A stretch of 64,000 bases of DNA from positions 1 through 64,000 of the forward strand of contig JAGXIQ010000025.1 of the NCBI GenBank assembly GCA_024635625.1, in the 5' to 3' direction. The translations under genes were made by a program, and so were the position numbers. The notes under the pieces are model-generated. The model was not told the DNA's origin, made no database searches, and saw nothing but the letters and a program-made list of their open reading frames with translations. Positions within the stretch are counted from its first letter, which is position 1, and every line of letters starts with the position of its first letter. The DNA comes from Loktanella sp. Its GTDB lineage: Bacteria > Pseudomonadota > Alphaproteobacteria > Rhodobacterales > Rhodobacteraceae. Shown here one piece after another: positions 9,781 through 18,916 of this stretch.

Positions 9781-9843
9781 GACAGGCGATGGACCTTACG
9801 ACAACCACCGCCTAGCCTGACCGCACTTAGCCGGAGCCGTCCC

Positions 9844-11073
9844 ATGACCCCTAATGATCTGTTGCGCGCGATGTTCACCGCCGGTGTCGCCGCAGCACAG
9901 CCCGCGTTGTGCGTGCCGCCACATCTGCCGCGGCCACCTAAGGGGCGCACGATCGTCATTGGCGCCGGCAAGGCCGCCGCTGCGATGGCCCGCGCGGTAG
10001 AAGATCACTGGGACGGCGACTTTTCTGGCCTTGTCATCACGCGCTACGGCCATACCGTTCCCTGCGTGCGGATTGAAGTCGTAGAGGCCTCTCATCCTGT
10101 GCCGGACGCTGCTGGGCAGGCGGCCACACGGCGGGTGTGGAATCTTTGCGCGAACCTAACGTCAGACGATCTTGTGATTTGTCTATTTTCTGGTGGGGGA
10201 TCTGCATTGCTGGTCGATCCTGCGCCGGGGGTGACCTTGGCTGATAAGCAGGCGGTAAACGCTGCATTGCTCGCCTCCGGGGCGGATATTACCGAAATGA
10301 ACACTGTCCGCCGTCATTTATCGGGGATCAAAGGTGGGCGGCTCGCGGCCCATTGTTATCCCGCACGGGTTGTCACACTTGCGATATCGGATGTGCCGAG
10401 GGACGCGGCATCGGTCATCGCATCAGGCCCTACAGTCGCTGATGCGACCACATCAGCAGAGGCACTTGCGATCTTGAGCCGCTACCGCATCACGGCGCCG
10501 CCGTTATCGGAAACCGTGAAACCAGACGATCCACGGCTTGTTACCGCCAGTTTCACCCTAATCTCATCGCCGCTGATCGCATTGCAGGCTGCTGCCGACG
10601 TGGCCACCGCGCAGGGCATCCCCTGTCACATTCTTGGTGATGCGCTAGAGGGCGAATCCCGTGACGTCGCCCGCACCCTTGGCGGCATCGCTGCCAGTGT
10701 GGCGGCACACGGATTGCCCTTTGCGGCCCCCTGCATCTTGCTGTCGGGTGGCGAAACAACAGTCACTGTGCGCGGTAGCGGGCGGGGCGGTCGCAATGTG
10801 GAATTCCTTTTGGCCCTCGCCGTCGCCCTGAACGGACACCCAGGCATTCACGCACTCGCGGGCGACACCGACGGTATTGACGGGATCGAAGAAGTGGCAG
10901 GGGCCTTAATCACACCAGACACCTTGTCACGGGCGCGGGGACACGGCCTGGACCCTCGCGCGGAACTAGATGCAAATAACGCACACGCTTTGTTCGAGAT
11001 TTTGGGCGATCAGGTCATCACCGGCCCGACGCTGACCAACGTGAACGACTTGCGAGCGATCTTGATTACCTAA
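9844..11073 (+). CDS. Glycerate 2-kinase, MOFRL family (GckA/TtuD type)
   Basis: A 409-residue protein of the type-2 glycerate kinase family, often labelled hydroxypyruvate reductase TtuD. The N-terminal GAGKAAAAMARAVE, the middle FSGGGSALL and PRDAASVIASGPTVAD segments and the C-terminal MOFRL signature AGDTDGIDG are present. The usual reaction is ATP-dependent phosphorylation of D-glycerate to 2-phosphoglycerate. It closes the uronate operon 63 bases after uxaA; its role there is unclear. Its stop overlaps by 4 bases the stop of the convergent kinase gene. Confidence 0.87.
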   Translation: MTPNDLLRAMFTAGVAAAQPALCVPPHLPRPPKGRTIVIGAGKAAAAMARAVEDHWDGDFSGLVITRYGHTVPCVRIEVVEASHPVPDAAGQAATRRVWNLCANLTSDDLVICLFSGGGSALLVDPAPGVTLADKQAVNAALLASGADITEMNTVRRHLSGIKGGRLAAHCYPARVVTLAISDVPRDAASVIASGPTVADATTSAEALAILSRYRITAPPLSETVKPDDPRLVTASFTLISSPLIALQAAADVATAQGIPCHILGDALEGESRDVARTLGGIAASVAAHGLPFAAPCILLSGGETTVTVRGSGRGGRNVEFLLALAVALNGHPGIHALAGDTDGIDGIEEVAGALITPDTLSRARGHGLDPRAELDANNAHALFEILGDQVITGPTLTNVNDLRAILIT

Positions 11074-13283
11074 TCCGACACCCGTGCCGTCGTTAGAAAA
11101 AATTGTAGTGCCACGGGGTCGATGGGTTTGTGCAACAGGCTGACGTCGGCCTGCGCACAGGCGGCCCCCAACCCCGGCGCGCGGTCAGTGGCGATCAGGC
11201 GGCAGGGGATTGGGCCGTGCCTGCCGCGTAGCTGCGCAATGAGTGCTATACCAGCCTGACTGTCGCCCATGGGATCGTCAATCAGCATTGCATCCGGCGT
11301 CAACTCGATCTCGGCCAGCAAGGCCTTGGCTTCGGCGCCGCTTGCGACGTCAAGCACCTGAACGCCCCAGCGTTCCATCAGCGTGCAAAGCGCGCGACGC
11401 ATGCCAGTGTCATGTTCCACCAGCAATACGATCATCCCGTTCATATCGATGGCATGATCCAGCCGCCGGACCGGCATCGTGTCCGCCACCGTCAACGGTG
11501 GCGCCGCGCGGGGGACCGTCAGATGAAAGCAGGTTCCGCGCCCCAGTGTCGTCCGCATTCCGTGGTGATGATCCAACAACGCGCAGGCCCGTTCGACGAT
11601 GGCTAGCCCTAGGCCCAGACCGTTGCCCGTGTTGGCGACTGGGTCGATGCGGTGGAATTCCTTGTAGATGTTTTCTTCTTCTGCCTGCGGAATACCGGGG
11701 CCGGTGTCCCAAACCTCTATCCGCACAGCGTCGCCGCGCCTGCGGGTGCCGACCAGCACCCGACCGCGCGGCGTGTAGCGGATAGCATTCCCTATCAGGT
11801 TTTGCAGAATGCGTCGTAGATAACTCGCGTCGGTCTGCACAAGCGCGGGACAGGGCATGATCCGCAGATCAAGACCCTTTGCCGCCGCCAACGGGCGTAA
11901 TTCGTCGTCCAACTGCCGTAATAAGCGCCCTAGATCGACTGCACTTAATCGTACCGGGGCGGTGCCGGATTCTAGTTGGCTGATATCCAGCAGCGCCCCG
12001 ATGATATCCTCGACGCTTGTCAGGGCGTTCAATGCTTTTGACAAGATTTCATGCTGCCCCGGCGCCAACGTATCGTCGGCGACAGACGCACAGTACAGCT
12101 TGGCCGCCGATAGGGGTTGCAGCAGGTCGTGGCTGGCGGCAGCGACGAAGCGCGATTTGCTGGCATTTGCTTTTTCGGCATTGGCCAGCGCGACGGCGAT
12201 TTCTGCGGTGCGCGCCTCGACACGCGCCTCTAGCAAGTCGTTGGCCGCGCGTAATTCCGCCGCAGCCCGCCGTTCAGCAGTCACGTCGGTAAAGCTGATC
12301 ACAAAGCCACGGTCCGGCATCTCTTGTGCAAAGATGTCAAATACTTTGCCTTGGCGCTGGCGCACCTCGAACCGCAAGGGTGGCCGGGAACCCGCATGCT
12401 GCACCCAGCCTAGGACATGATCCGGACGCACATCGCCCTGCATCCGTAGATCGTCCTGCAACCGTCGGAACAGGAAATCAAAGTCCGCGCCGACCCGAAA
12501 TTGCGTCAGCTTGATCGACAGCATGTTAGCGACCTGCCGGTTCCAACCGACTAGGCGGTTATCACCGTTAAAGATGCAGACACCTTGATGAATATGATCC
12601 AGCGTCGCGCGGATCAACGCCGTGTGGTCGTCCATCAGACGGGACCGTTCTTCACGCTCTAGCCGGATTATGTCCGTCACGTCGGTCTGCATGATGACGG
12701 TTTGGCGATCTGGCGTGCGCTGTTCGCTGACCTGCAGCCAGCGGTCGCCCGCCATGCGGACGTTAAAGGCAACGGAATCGTCGCCGTGTTGGGCCATGCG
12801 CTGACGCACCCAATCGTCAGGGGTCACATCCTGTGGCAGGCGAAGACTGGGGCTGCGCGACACTAGATGAACGTATTGATCGAAGGTCAGGCCCGGCTTG
12901 AGTTGATGTACCACTCCGTTCATGGCACTGGCAAACCTGCTATTGCACAAAACCATAACGTCGCCCCGGTCAAACAGGGCAAAACCTTCGCCGATGGTTT
13001 CGATCGCGTTGGCAAGGTCGGATCGGGCGGCCTCTGTCGTCTTCTTCGCCTTGGCGAGTTCGGTGTTCGACTGGTTCAGCAGGTCCAGCGCGTGTTCCAG
13101 CTCTCGGGTGCGGGCGCGGACTGTATCTTCAAGCAGGACTGCGCGCTGGAACTGGGCATAGGCCGCGTCGGAGTCATTGTTCATCTGTTCCACCCGCTTG
13201 ATTAGGGCGGCAGAAATGCTAAGCAGTTTTTCGTTTTGACGCGTCAGGCTGTCGGCTGGATTGATCAGCGACTGAGAGTTCAT
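11070..13283 (-). CDS. Cytosolic hybrid sensor histidine kinase (NahK/ErcS'-like)
   Basis: A 737-residue kinase without transmembrane segments. In order: a coiled coil (about 60-105), two PAS domains (about 95-205 and 225-340), a second short coiled coil, a HisKA domain with the phospho-acceptor His385 in SHDLLQPLS, an HATPase domain (about 480-595, N box NLIGNAIRYTPRG and GNGLGLGLAIVERA), and a C-terminal receiver domain (about 613-737) with Asp669 at the acceptor site. The upstream FIST gene overlaps it as ATGA. This FIST plus kinase pair matches the NosP-NahK pair of Pseudomonas, where the kinase (ErcS') also belongs to the exaA regulatory set; here it stands beside a PQQ dehydrogenase. 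Confidence 0.88.
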   Translation of the reverse strand: MNSQSLINPADSLTRQNEKLLSISAALIKRVEQMNNDSDAAYAQFQRAVLLEDTVRARTRELEHALDLLNQSNTELAKAKKTTEAARSDLANAIETIGEGFALFDRGDVMVLCNSRFASAMNGVVHQLKPGLTFDQYVHLVSRSPSLRLPQDVTPDDWVRQRMAQHGDDSVAFNVRMAGDRWLQVSEQRTPDRQTVIMQTDVTDIIRLEREERSRLMDDHTALIRATLDHIHQGVCIFNGDNRLVGWNRQVANMLSIKLTQFRVGADFDFLFRRLQDDLRMQGDVRPDHVLGWVQHAGSRPPLRFEVRQRQGKVFDIFAQEMPDRGFVISFTDVTAERRAAAELRAANDLLEARVEARTAEIAVALANAEKANASKSRFVAAASHDLLQPLSAAKLYCASVADDTLAPGQHEILSKALNALTSVEDIIGALLDISQLESGTAPVRLSAVDLGRLLRQLDDELRPLAAAKGLDLRIMPCPALVQTDASYLRRILQNLIGNAIRYTPRGRVLVGTRRRGDAVRIEVWDTGPGIPQAEEENIYKEFHRIDPVANTGNGLGLGLAIVERACALLDHHHGMRTTLGRGTCFHLTVPRAAPPLTVADTMPVRRLDHAIDMNGMIVLLVEHDTGMRRALCTLMERWGVQVLDVASGAEAKALLAEIELTPDAMLIDDPMGDSQAGIALIAQLRGRHGPIPCRLIATDRAPGLGAACAQADVSLLHKPIDPVALQFFLTTARVSD

Positions 13284-14434
13284 GGGAGTACCACACCGGG
13301 CGGGTAGATCGCGACGCCGGTCATCGTTTGGTTGATATGCAAGCCGTTGTGCTGTTCGCCATAGGTCGAAAAACCAACAACATTATAATCCGCGAGGACC
13401 TGACTCACGGCGCCGGACTGCTGCTTTTGCTCTGCCTCAATCCGGCGCAGGATGCAGTCAAAGGCGATGATCGTGTCCGGTGTGCCGATATCAGACAGTG
13501 CCCCTAATTCACGCTCTAGATGAGCGGACATATTTTCTGAATCCGCCAACGTCAGCACCATGCCTTCGTCGATGGCCGAAAAGAACACCAGCGCACCGTC
13601 CTTGGTCACCTGTTGGATTGCACGAACGTGGTGCCGTCCGCCAAAGCGCACAACGACCGGGTAGGCGGCGAAAGTGAAGGGGTCCAGCTGCGCCGGGTCT
13701 TTGCCTAGCAAGCGGGCATATTCGCTTGCCGCATTTTCGGCGTTGATCTCGTGGACGATGCGCGCCTCGGGGTCGGCGCGGGTCACGACCATGCGGCGAT
13801 CTGTCGGCGTCAGGTGGTCAAGGCTGAAAACCTTGACCGGGCAGCAGGTCCGGACGCAGGTCAGCACGGCAATGTCATGCATCACTTGGCCACCATATGC
13901 GACTGCTGTCGCGGCAAAGCGGGTACCGTCACCGGACGATCCGCCGAATAGCTGGACTTGGCCTAACCCGTGCATGACCATGGCCACCACGGCGTCCTCT
14001 CGGCGCGACAGGCCGTCCACCAACAGAATTGCAAATTCGTTCTGCCAGTGGGGGGCCGTAGCCGTCAGCGCCGAGCGTTTACGGATAATGTCGCGCACCG
14101 TCGTGTCAGGGTCCAGCGCGTTCAAATCGGGGATAAGAATGGTTTCCGTTTCGAAATGGCTGACGGGCAGGCCAATCGCGACGATCCCGCCCTCGCGGTA
14201 CCCGTCCGAGATTTCGCCAGCTGTCACGCAGCCTATAACGCTGGTGCCCACTAACGCATCCGAAAGAGCCGCGATGAGGGTCGCAAAGTCCACATCGGGC
14301 GCAGCAAAGACCGCCAACAATGATAAAGGGACGTCGCCGAGTTGCGCCAAAACTTGTGCCACCGCATCTGCACTTGGATGGGCCACGTGCGCGCGTCGCA
14401 CCAGTGACGCAGGCAGACCCGCATTGCCGATCAT
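13280..14434 (-). CDS. FIST-domain sensory protein (NosP-like)
   Basis: A 384-residue soluble protein with FIST_N (roughly 35-225) followed by FIST_C (roughly 230-365, ending near VGFSTYGEQHNG). FIST proteins are input modules for signalling partners; the Pseudomonas NosP is a haem-containing FIST protein that controls NahK. The gene is immediately upstream of, and overlaps, the hybrid kinase, so it is the probable sensory partner. Whether this protein binds haem or a small ligand cannot be read from sequence. Confidence 0.85.
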   Translation of the reverse strand: MIGNAGLPASLVRRAHVAHPSADAVAQVLAQLGDVPLSLLAVFAAPDVDFATLIAALSDALVGTSVIGCVTAGEISDGYREGGIVAIGLPVSHFETETILIPDLNALDPDTTVRDIIRKRSALTATAPHWQNEFAILLVDGLSRREDAVVAMVMHGLGQVQLFGGSSGDGTRFAATAVAYGGQVMHDIAVLTCVRTCCPVKVFSLDHLTPTDRRMVVTRADPEARIVHEINAENAASEYARLLGKDPAQLDPFTFAAYPVVVRFGGRHHVRAIQQVTKDGALVFFSAIDEGMVLTLADSENMSAHLERELGALSDIGTPDTIIAFDCILRRIEAEQKQQSGAVSQVLADYNVVGFSTYGEQHNGLHINQTMTGVAIYPPGVVLP

Positions 14435-14474
14435 GTTTGTGGTCCCCTCCCAAGGATGGGATCAGAGTGCCGCG

Positions 14475-15170
14475 TCAGGGGGTCTTTTGCAACAGGCTGG
14501 AATAGCTGGCTTCTTGAGCGATCAATACAGCCTGTGTGCGGCTTTGGACGCCCAGCTTGCGCATGATAGCGGTAACATGGGCCTTGACCGTCGTTTCGGC
14601 GATGGTCAGATCATAGGCAATCTGCTTGTTCAGCTTACCTTCGCAGATCAATTGTAGAATCGTACCTTGCTGGCGGGTCAATTGACCCAAGCGGGCAAGC
14701 GCATCCTCGCGGTCGGTCACCGGCATCTCTGCGCCTTCGGTGATGTCGATGTCGTCGGGCAGATAAGTCTTACCCTGTGCAATTGTCTGAAATGCCGTTC
14801 GGAAGGTATCGCGTTGGGAATGCTTGGGCACAAAGCCAGCAGCGCCTGCCCGGATCGCGGCACAGATGATCCTGTGATCCGCCATAGAGGATACCACGAC
14901 CAGCGGCACCAGCGGCACCGATCGGTGCAGCCGTATCAGACCGTCTAGGCCGGTCACGTCCGGCAAATTCAGGTCCAGCACGATAACATCAGGGGCGGGG
15001 CCTTCTTGCACTGCGGCCAGCGCTGGCTCCAGACGCTCAAATGCGGTGATTTGTTCGATCCCCGTCACCGCCCGCAAGGTCAAGCGCAGCGCGTCACAAA
15101 ACAGTGGATGATCGTCGATGATCATCGCACGGGCGTCGGGGCCGAAGGGATGCTGGTCAACGGATGTCAT
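14475..15170 (-). CDS. LuxR-family response regulator (AgmR/ErbR/ExaE-like)
   Basis: Two-component regulator of 231 residues. The receiver domain carries the acidic pair in IIDDHPLF, the phospho-acceptor Asp66 in VIVLDLNLPD and the Lys in FVPKHS. The C-terminal HTH (about 160-222) has the LuxR pattern GKLNKQIAYDLTIAETTVKAHV. It is the first gene of the set regulator-FIST-kinase, 40 bases before the FIST gene. Regulators of this type activate PQQ-alcohol dehydrogenase genes in Pseudomonas; the adjacent quinoprotein gene is the inferred target. Confidence 0.88.
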   Translation of the reverse strand: MTSVDQHPFGPDARAMIIDDHPLFCDALRLTLRAVTGIEQITAFERLEPALAAVQEGPAPDVIVLDLNLPDVTGLDGLIRLHRSVPLVPLVVVSSMADHRIICAAIRAGAAGFVPKHSQRDTFRTAFQTIAQGKTYLPDDIDITEGAEMPVTDREDALARLGQLTRQQGTILQLICEGKLNKQIAYDLTIAETTVKAHVTAIMRKLGVQSRTQAVLIAQEASYSSLLQKTP

Positions 15171-15231
15171 GGTCTACCTCTGACGTTAGACTGACGTGTC
15201 ACGCCTTGCAAAACAAGGCCGCAAACGGAAT

Positions 15232-15257
15232 GGGGGCGCACCTTACGGTGCACCCCC
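15232..15257 (-). terminator. Hairpin after PQQ alcohol dehydrogenase
   Basis: An 11-bp stem with one mismatch (GGGGGCGCACC against GGTGCACCCCC, loop TTAC) lies 8 bases beyond the stop of the dehydrogenase gene. There is no clear T-tract on the minus strand, so it may limit readthrough into the regulator genes or simply protect the 3' end. Confidence 0.55.
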
Positions 15258-15265
15258 ACAGGCAT

Positions 15266-17032
15266 TTAGTTAGCTTCAGCGAATTGGCGCGGCAGTTTGA
15301 ACGTCCACAGCATCCCGCCTTGGTTCAGGTAGCTGACGGTCTGCGCGACTTCGCCACCCCAAAGAGGAACGGCGCCACCCCAACCCGACATGATGGACAC
15401 ATACTGTTCGCCATCCTGTTCCCACGTGATCGGCTGACCGACAACGCCGGAACCGGTCTGGAACGACCACAGCTTTTCACCAGTCTCGTCGTCAAAGGCG
15501 ATGAACTCGCCCTCTGGCGTGCCGGTGAAAACCAGACCGCCAGCGGTGGACATGACGCCACCCCACAGCGGCGCGGGGTTTTTGAATTCCCACTTGATGT
15601 CGCCGGTATCTGGGTCAATCGCCTTCAACGAACCGATGTAGTCTTCGTACAGCGGCTTGATGGTGAAACCGGACCCAAGGTAGGCGGCACCCTGCTTGTA
15701 GGTCACAGGCTCGTTCCAGATATCCATGCCCCATTCGTTGGACGGCACATAGAAGTTACCGGTGTGCTGGCTATAGCTGACTGGCATCCAGTTCTTGCCA
15801 CCAAGGAACGACGGTACGGCAAAGACGGTTTCTCCCTTAGCGCCATCTGCGGCGGCAGACGGATCGCCCGGACGGTTCTCTTCGTTGTAGATCGGGCGAC
15901 CATTTTCATCGATGCCCGAGGCCCAGCTGATCTGGGTTACAAACGGATGGGCGCTGACGAACGCGCCGTCTTCGCGGTTCAGAACGTAGAAAAACCCGTT
16001 CCGGTCGGCAGTGCCAAAGCGCTTGTTGCCCTCTCGGTCGGTATAGGCGACCACTTCGTTGACGCCGTCATAATCCCATCCCTCGCGCGGGGTGGTCTGG
16101 AAATGCCACTTGATCTCGCCTGTGGCAGGATCGATGCCGACGCGGGATGCGGCGTACAGGTTATCACCCGCGTTGCCTTCTACCGGTGTGCCTGCATTGC
16201 GCAGGTGGCTGTTCCAAGGCGAAGGGTTGCCCGCACCGAACACCAGCGTGTCTGTGTCGGCGTCGTACGAACCACCCAGCCACGTCGCGCCGCCGCCAGT
16301 TTTCCACATGTCGCCCGGCCAAGTCGCGTTCAGCGTGCCGGTCATGGTGCTTTCTTCGCCGTTCAGCGTGCCCATGTGACCTTCGATCATCGGACGGGTC
16401 CAGACGATTTCGCCAGTCTCGGCGTTGCGGGCCTGCACTTCGCCGACGATGCCAAATTCCCCGCCAGAGTTGCCGGTGATGACTAAGCCGTTCACGATGA
16501 TCGGGGCGGCGGTATAGGAATAGCCCGCCTTATAATCCGCGATCTTCTGGTTCCAGACCACGTCGCCGGTCTTGCGGTTCAGTGCGACCATGCGCGCGTC
16601 CAGCGTGCCAAAGTAAATGTTGTCGCTATAGATCGCAGCGCCGCGGTTTACGACGTCACAGCATGGCAGGATACCTTCGGGCAGACGGGCGTCATACTGC
16701 CAAGCCTCTTTGCCGGTAGCGAGGTCGATTGCGTAGATTCGCGAATAAGACCCGGTGATATACATCATGCCGTCATAAACGATTGGCTGGGTTTCCTGAC
16801 CGCGTTGCTTCTCTCCTCCCAAAGAGAATGCCCAAGCAGGGACTAGGTTCGCCACGTTTTCTTTGTTGAGCGTCTCAAGCGGGGAATAGCGCTGAAGCGT
16901 GCGCCCCATCCCGTTGGTCACGACTTGTGTGGTGATCGTCGCGTCGTTCGCGATATCGTCTTCGGTCACCTGCGCTTGCGCCATGCTGCCGGCCAGCATC
17001 ATCGCCGTCACTGCTGTAATGAACCTGTTCAT
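15266..17032 (-). CDS. PQQ-dependent alcohol dehydrogenase, predicted lanthanide type (PedH/ExaA-like)
   Basis: Periplasmic eight-bladed quinoprotein of 588 residues with a Sec signal peptide (1-20, ending AQA). The adjacent disulfide cysteines are Cys124-Cys125 in PCCDVVNRG. The catalytic Asp320 is followed two residues later by Asp322 in GWDYDGVNE; an Asp at the second position is the hallmark of rare-earth-dependent PQQ dehydrogenases such as XoxF and PedH, whereas calcium enzymes carry Ala or Ser. The surrounding GAGNPSPWN and [23 protein letters not shown] segments resemble ExaA/PedH ethanol-type enzymes more than XoxF methanol dehydrogenases. GGAGGAGA precedes the ATG. Alcohol specificity is inferred. 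Confidence 0.9.
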   Translation of the reverse strand: MNRFITAVTAMMLAGSMAQAQVTEDDIANDATITTQVVTNGMGRTLQRYSPLETLNKENVANLVPAWAFSLGGEKQRGQETQPIVYDGMMYITGSYSRIYAIDLATGKEAWQYDARLPEGILPCCDVVNRGAAIYSDNIYFGTLDARMVALNRKTGDVVWNQKIADYKAGYSYTAAPIIVNGLVITGNSGGEFGIVGEVQARNAETGEIVWTRPMIEGHMGTLNGEESTMTGTLNATWPGDMWKTGGGATWLGGSYDADTDTLVFGAGNPSPWNSHLRNAGTPVEGNAGDNLYAASRVGIDPATGEIKWHFQTTPREGWDYDGVNEVVAYTDREGNKRFGTADRNGFFYVLNREDGAFVSAHPFVTQISWASGIDENGRPIYNEENRPGDPSAAADGAKGETVFAVPSFLGGKNWMPVSYSQHTGNFYVPSNEWGMDIWNEPVTYKQGAAYLGSGFTIKPLYEDYIGSLKAIDPDTGDIKWEFKNPAPLWGGVMSTAGGLVFTGTPEGEFIAFDDETGEKLWSFQTGSGVVGQPITWEQDGEQYVSIMSGWGGAVPLWGGEVAQTVSYLNQGGMLWTFKLPRQFAEAN

Positions 17033-17142
17033 CCGCGTTCTCCTCCCAGTTGGTGTTGTCTCACTCCCGGGCCAGCGCGGCGCCTGCGCGCACGGTCCGG
17101 CCTTGCGTCACTATCGGGGCGAACCGATCACGGGGAAATGAC

Positions 17143-17152
17143 ACCATGGTCG
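17143..17152. promoter_or_regulatory. ACCATGGTCG element in the divergent dehydrogenase/ABC promoter region
   Basis: The 233-base region between the dehydrogenase start (17032, minus) and the binding-protein start (17266, plus) holds ACCATGGTCG. The same ten bases, extended to a perfect 12-base palindrome, occur in the other divergent region of this locus at 21629-21640. A shared operator, perhaps for the LuxR-type regulator, is possible but untested. Confidence 0.3.
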
Positions 17153-17265
17153 TAAGGGCAGGGTGCACTCACCGCCTTGCATCGACATGATGGGCCTGCG
17201 CCTTTAGTCTAACTGTCTGACAACCCGTGCCCCTGTAGGCTGCGGAAATTCGAGGGAGGACGATC

Positions 17266-18237
17266 ATGACATTTCTGAAATCCGCAACGCTGGCGGCCCT
17301 GCTGCTGTCGGCAACCGCCGTCACGGCGCAGGAAACCACCCTGCGTGCTGCCGTGCAGGAATCTGGCACCGTGAACTGGGAACTGGACACGATCAGCCAT
17401 TACGGGTTCGACACGGACAACGGCTTTACCCTTGACGTGCAGGGCATGGCAGGTGGCGATGCGGCGCAGATCGCGTTTCAGGGCGGTGCGGTTGATATGA
17501 TCGTCAGCGACTGGATCTGGGTCGCGCGCCAGCGTGCTGCCGGGGCTGATTATGTATTTATTCCATACAGTCGCGCCGTGGGTGGATTGCTGGTGCCAGA
17601 AGGGTCTGAGGCGCAGACGCTGGCGGACCTTAAGGGTGGCAAGATCGGCATCGCGGGTGGCCAGTTGGACAAAAGCTGGATTATCCTGCGGGCCTACGCG
17701 AAACAGGAATACGATATGGACCTCGCCGCTGAGACGGAACAGGTCTTTGGCGCACCACCCTTGATCATGAACGCAGGCACCACCGGCGAAGTCGATGGCG
17801 CGATCAACTTCTGGCACTTTCTAGCCAAGATGAAGGCCGCAGGCATGCGCGAATTGATCTCTGTGGATACCGCAGCCGCCGCCCTTGGCCTTGACCCAGC
17901 GACGCCGCTTCTGGGCTACGTCGTGCGCGGAGAGATGCTGCGTGACCACCCGGACGTTGTGGCCGGTATGGCGAAGGCCAGCGCCGCTGCGAAAGAGAAG
18001 CTCGCGACTGATCCCGAAGCATGGGACCGCCTTCGCGACCGGATGCGCGTCGATGACGATGCGCAGTTCGTAGCCCTGCAAGAAGGCTTTAACGCGGGCA
18101 CCCCGGCAATGGGAGCGGTGAATATCGAAGCTGCCGACAAGATGCTGACGCTGATGGCCGAACTGGGTGGCAAGGAGTTGGTCGGCGATGTCACATCCAT
18201 GCCAGATGGATTGTTCTACACGCCGCCCGCAGAATGA
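17266..18237 (+). CDS. ABC transporter substrate-binding protein (SsuA/TauA/NMT1-like)
   Basis: Periplasmic binding protein of 323 residues with a signal peptide (1-21, ending VTA-Q). The fold family is that of nitrate, sulfonate and taurine receptors, seen in AAQIAFQGGAVDMIVSDWIWVARQRAAG and the ADLKGGKIGIAGGQLDKSW segment. GGGAGGA lies upstream of the ATG. The gene is divergent from the PQQ dehydrogenase and overlaps the ATPase gene as ATGA, but no permease follows; the only permease of this type in the window is at 30844. The ligand is unknown; an alcohol, an acid product or a metal carrier could all be proposed. Confidence 0.85.
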   Translation: MTFLKSATLAALLLSATAVTAQETTLRAAVQESGTVNWELDTISHYGFDTDNGFTLDVQGMAGGDAAQIAFQGGAVDMIVSDWIWVARQRAAGADYVFIPYSRAVGGLLVPEGSEAQTLADLKGGKIGIAGGQLDKSWIILRAYAKQEYDMDLAAETEQVFGAPPLIMNAGTTGEVDGAINFWHFLAKMKAAGMRELISVDTAAAALGLDPATPLLGYVVRGEMLRDHPDVVAGMAKASAAAKEKLATDPEAWDRLRDRMRVDDDAQFVALQEGFNAGTPAMGAVNIEAADKMLTLMAELGGKELVGDVTSMPDGLFYTPPAE

Positions 18238-18857
18238 CAGCGCCCGTTGCGCACCTTGACCTGCCGGGGTTTTCCTTTGGGGCGACCCCGGTCCTTGGTC
18301 CTCTGTCATTGACGGTGGAACGGGGGGAAACACTGGCGCTCACCGGCCCCTCCGGCATAGGTAAATCTACCTTGCTACGCATCCTCGCAGGGCTCTATCC
18401 CGCGAAAGGCAAGCGCGATGTCATCGGTCGCATCGCCTTTGTTTTTCAGGAGCCTACCCTGCTGCGTTGGCGTAGCGCACAGCGCAACATAGAGATTGTG
18501 TCAAAGGTCACCTCCACGAAGGCCATCGCCGCACTAGAAGAAGTGGGTCTTGCTGCCTACGCAAATCGCTTTCCTGACCAGCTTAGCCTTGGACAGCAAC
18601 GCCGTTTGGCGCTTGCGCGGGCCTTTGCCTGCGACCCTGATTTGATGCTACTTGATGAACCCTTCGTGTCGCTTGACGCAACAGCCGCAGACGAGATGAT
18701 GACATTGTTCGCCGCCCTGCGCGCCCGTCGTGATATGGCCAGTGTCCTCGTCACTCACGCCCCCGAAGAGGCTCGCCGCCTTTCGACCCGCATCCTGACG
18801 CTTTCTGGCAGACCCGCACGCATCACCGCCGACGTCCCGGTGCATGCCGAGGCCTGA
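18234..18857 (+). CDS. ABC transporter ATP-binding protein (TauB/SsuB-like)
   Basis: ATPase subunit of 207 residues, short for the family. Walker A is GPSGIGKST (38-46), the Q-loop is in FQEPTLLRW, the signature is LSLGQ (117-121), Walker B is LMLLDEP (137-143) and the H-loop His follows in VTHAPEEA. It overlaps the binding-protein gene by 4 bases. The matching membrane subunit is not adjacent. Confidence 0.88.
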   Translation: MTAPVAHLDLPGFSFGATPVLGPLSLTVERGETLALTGPSGIGKSTLLRILAGLYPAKGKRDVIGRIAFVFQEPTLLRWRSAQRNIEIVSKVTSTKAIAALEEVGLAAYANRFPDQLSLGQQRRLALARAFACDPDLMLLDEPFVSLDATAADEMMTLFAALRARRDMASVLVTHAPEEARRLSTRILTLSGRPARITADVPVHAEA

Positions 18858-18916
18858 CGCGGACCGGTCTTTTGCTTCTTAAACGCCAAAGCCTTGGGGC
18901 GCGCCTTGCGGTAGCC

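Noticed and set aside
15164-16486. 440-codon open frame on the plus strand opposite the PQQ dehydrogenase
   Set aside because: It mirrors the coding strand of a well-supported gene; no family similarity or ribosome site. Long antisense frames are common at this base composition.
15266-17032. XoxF methanol dehydrogenase
   Set aside because: Asp-x-Asp is shared, but the substrate-region segments resemble ExaA/PedH; no XoxG is adjacent, and the cytochrome present is PedF-like.
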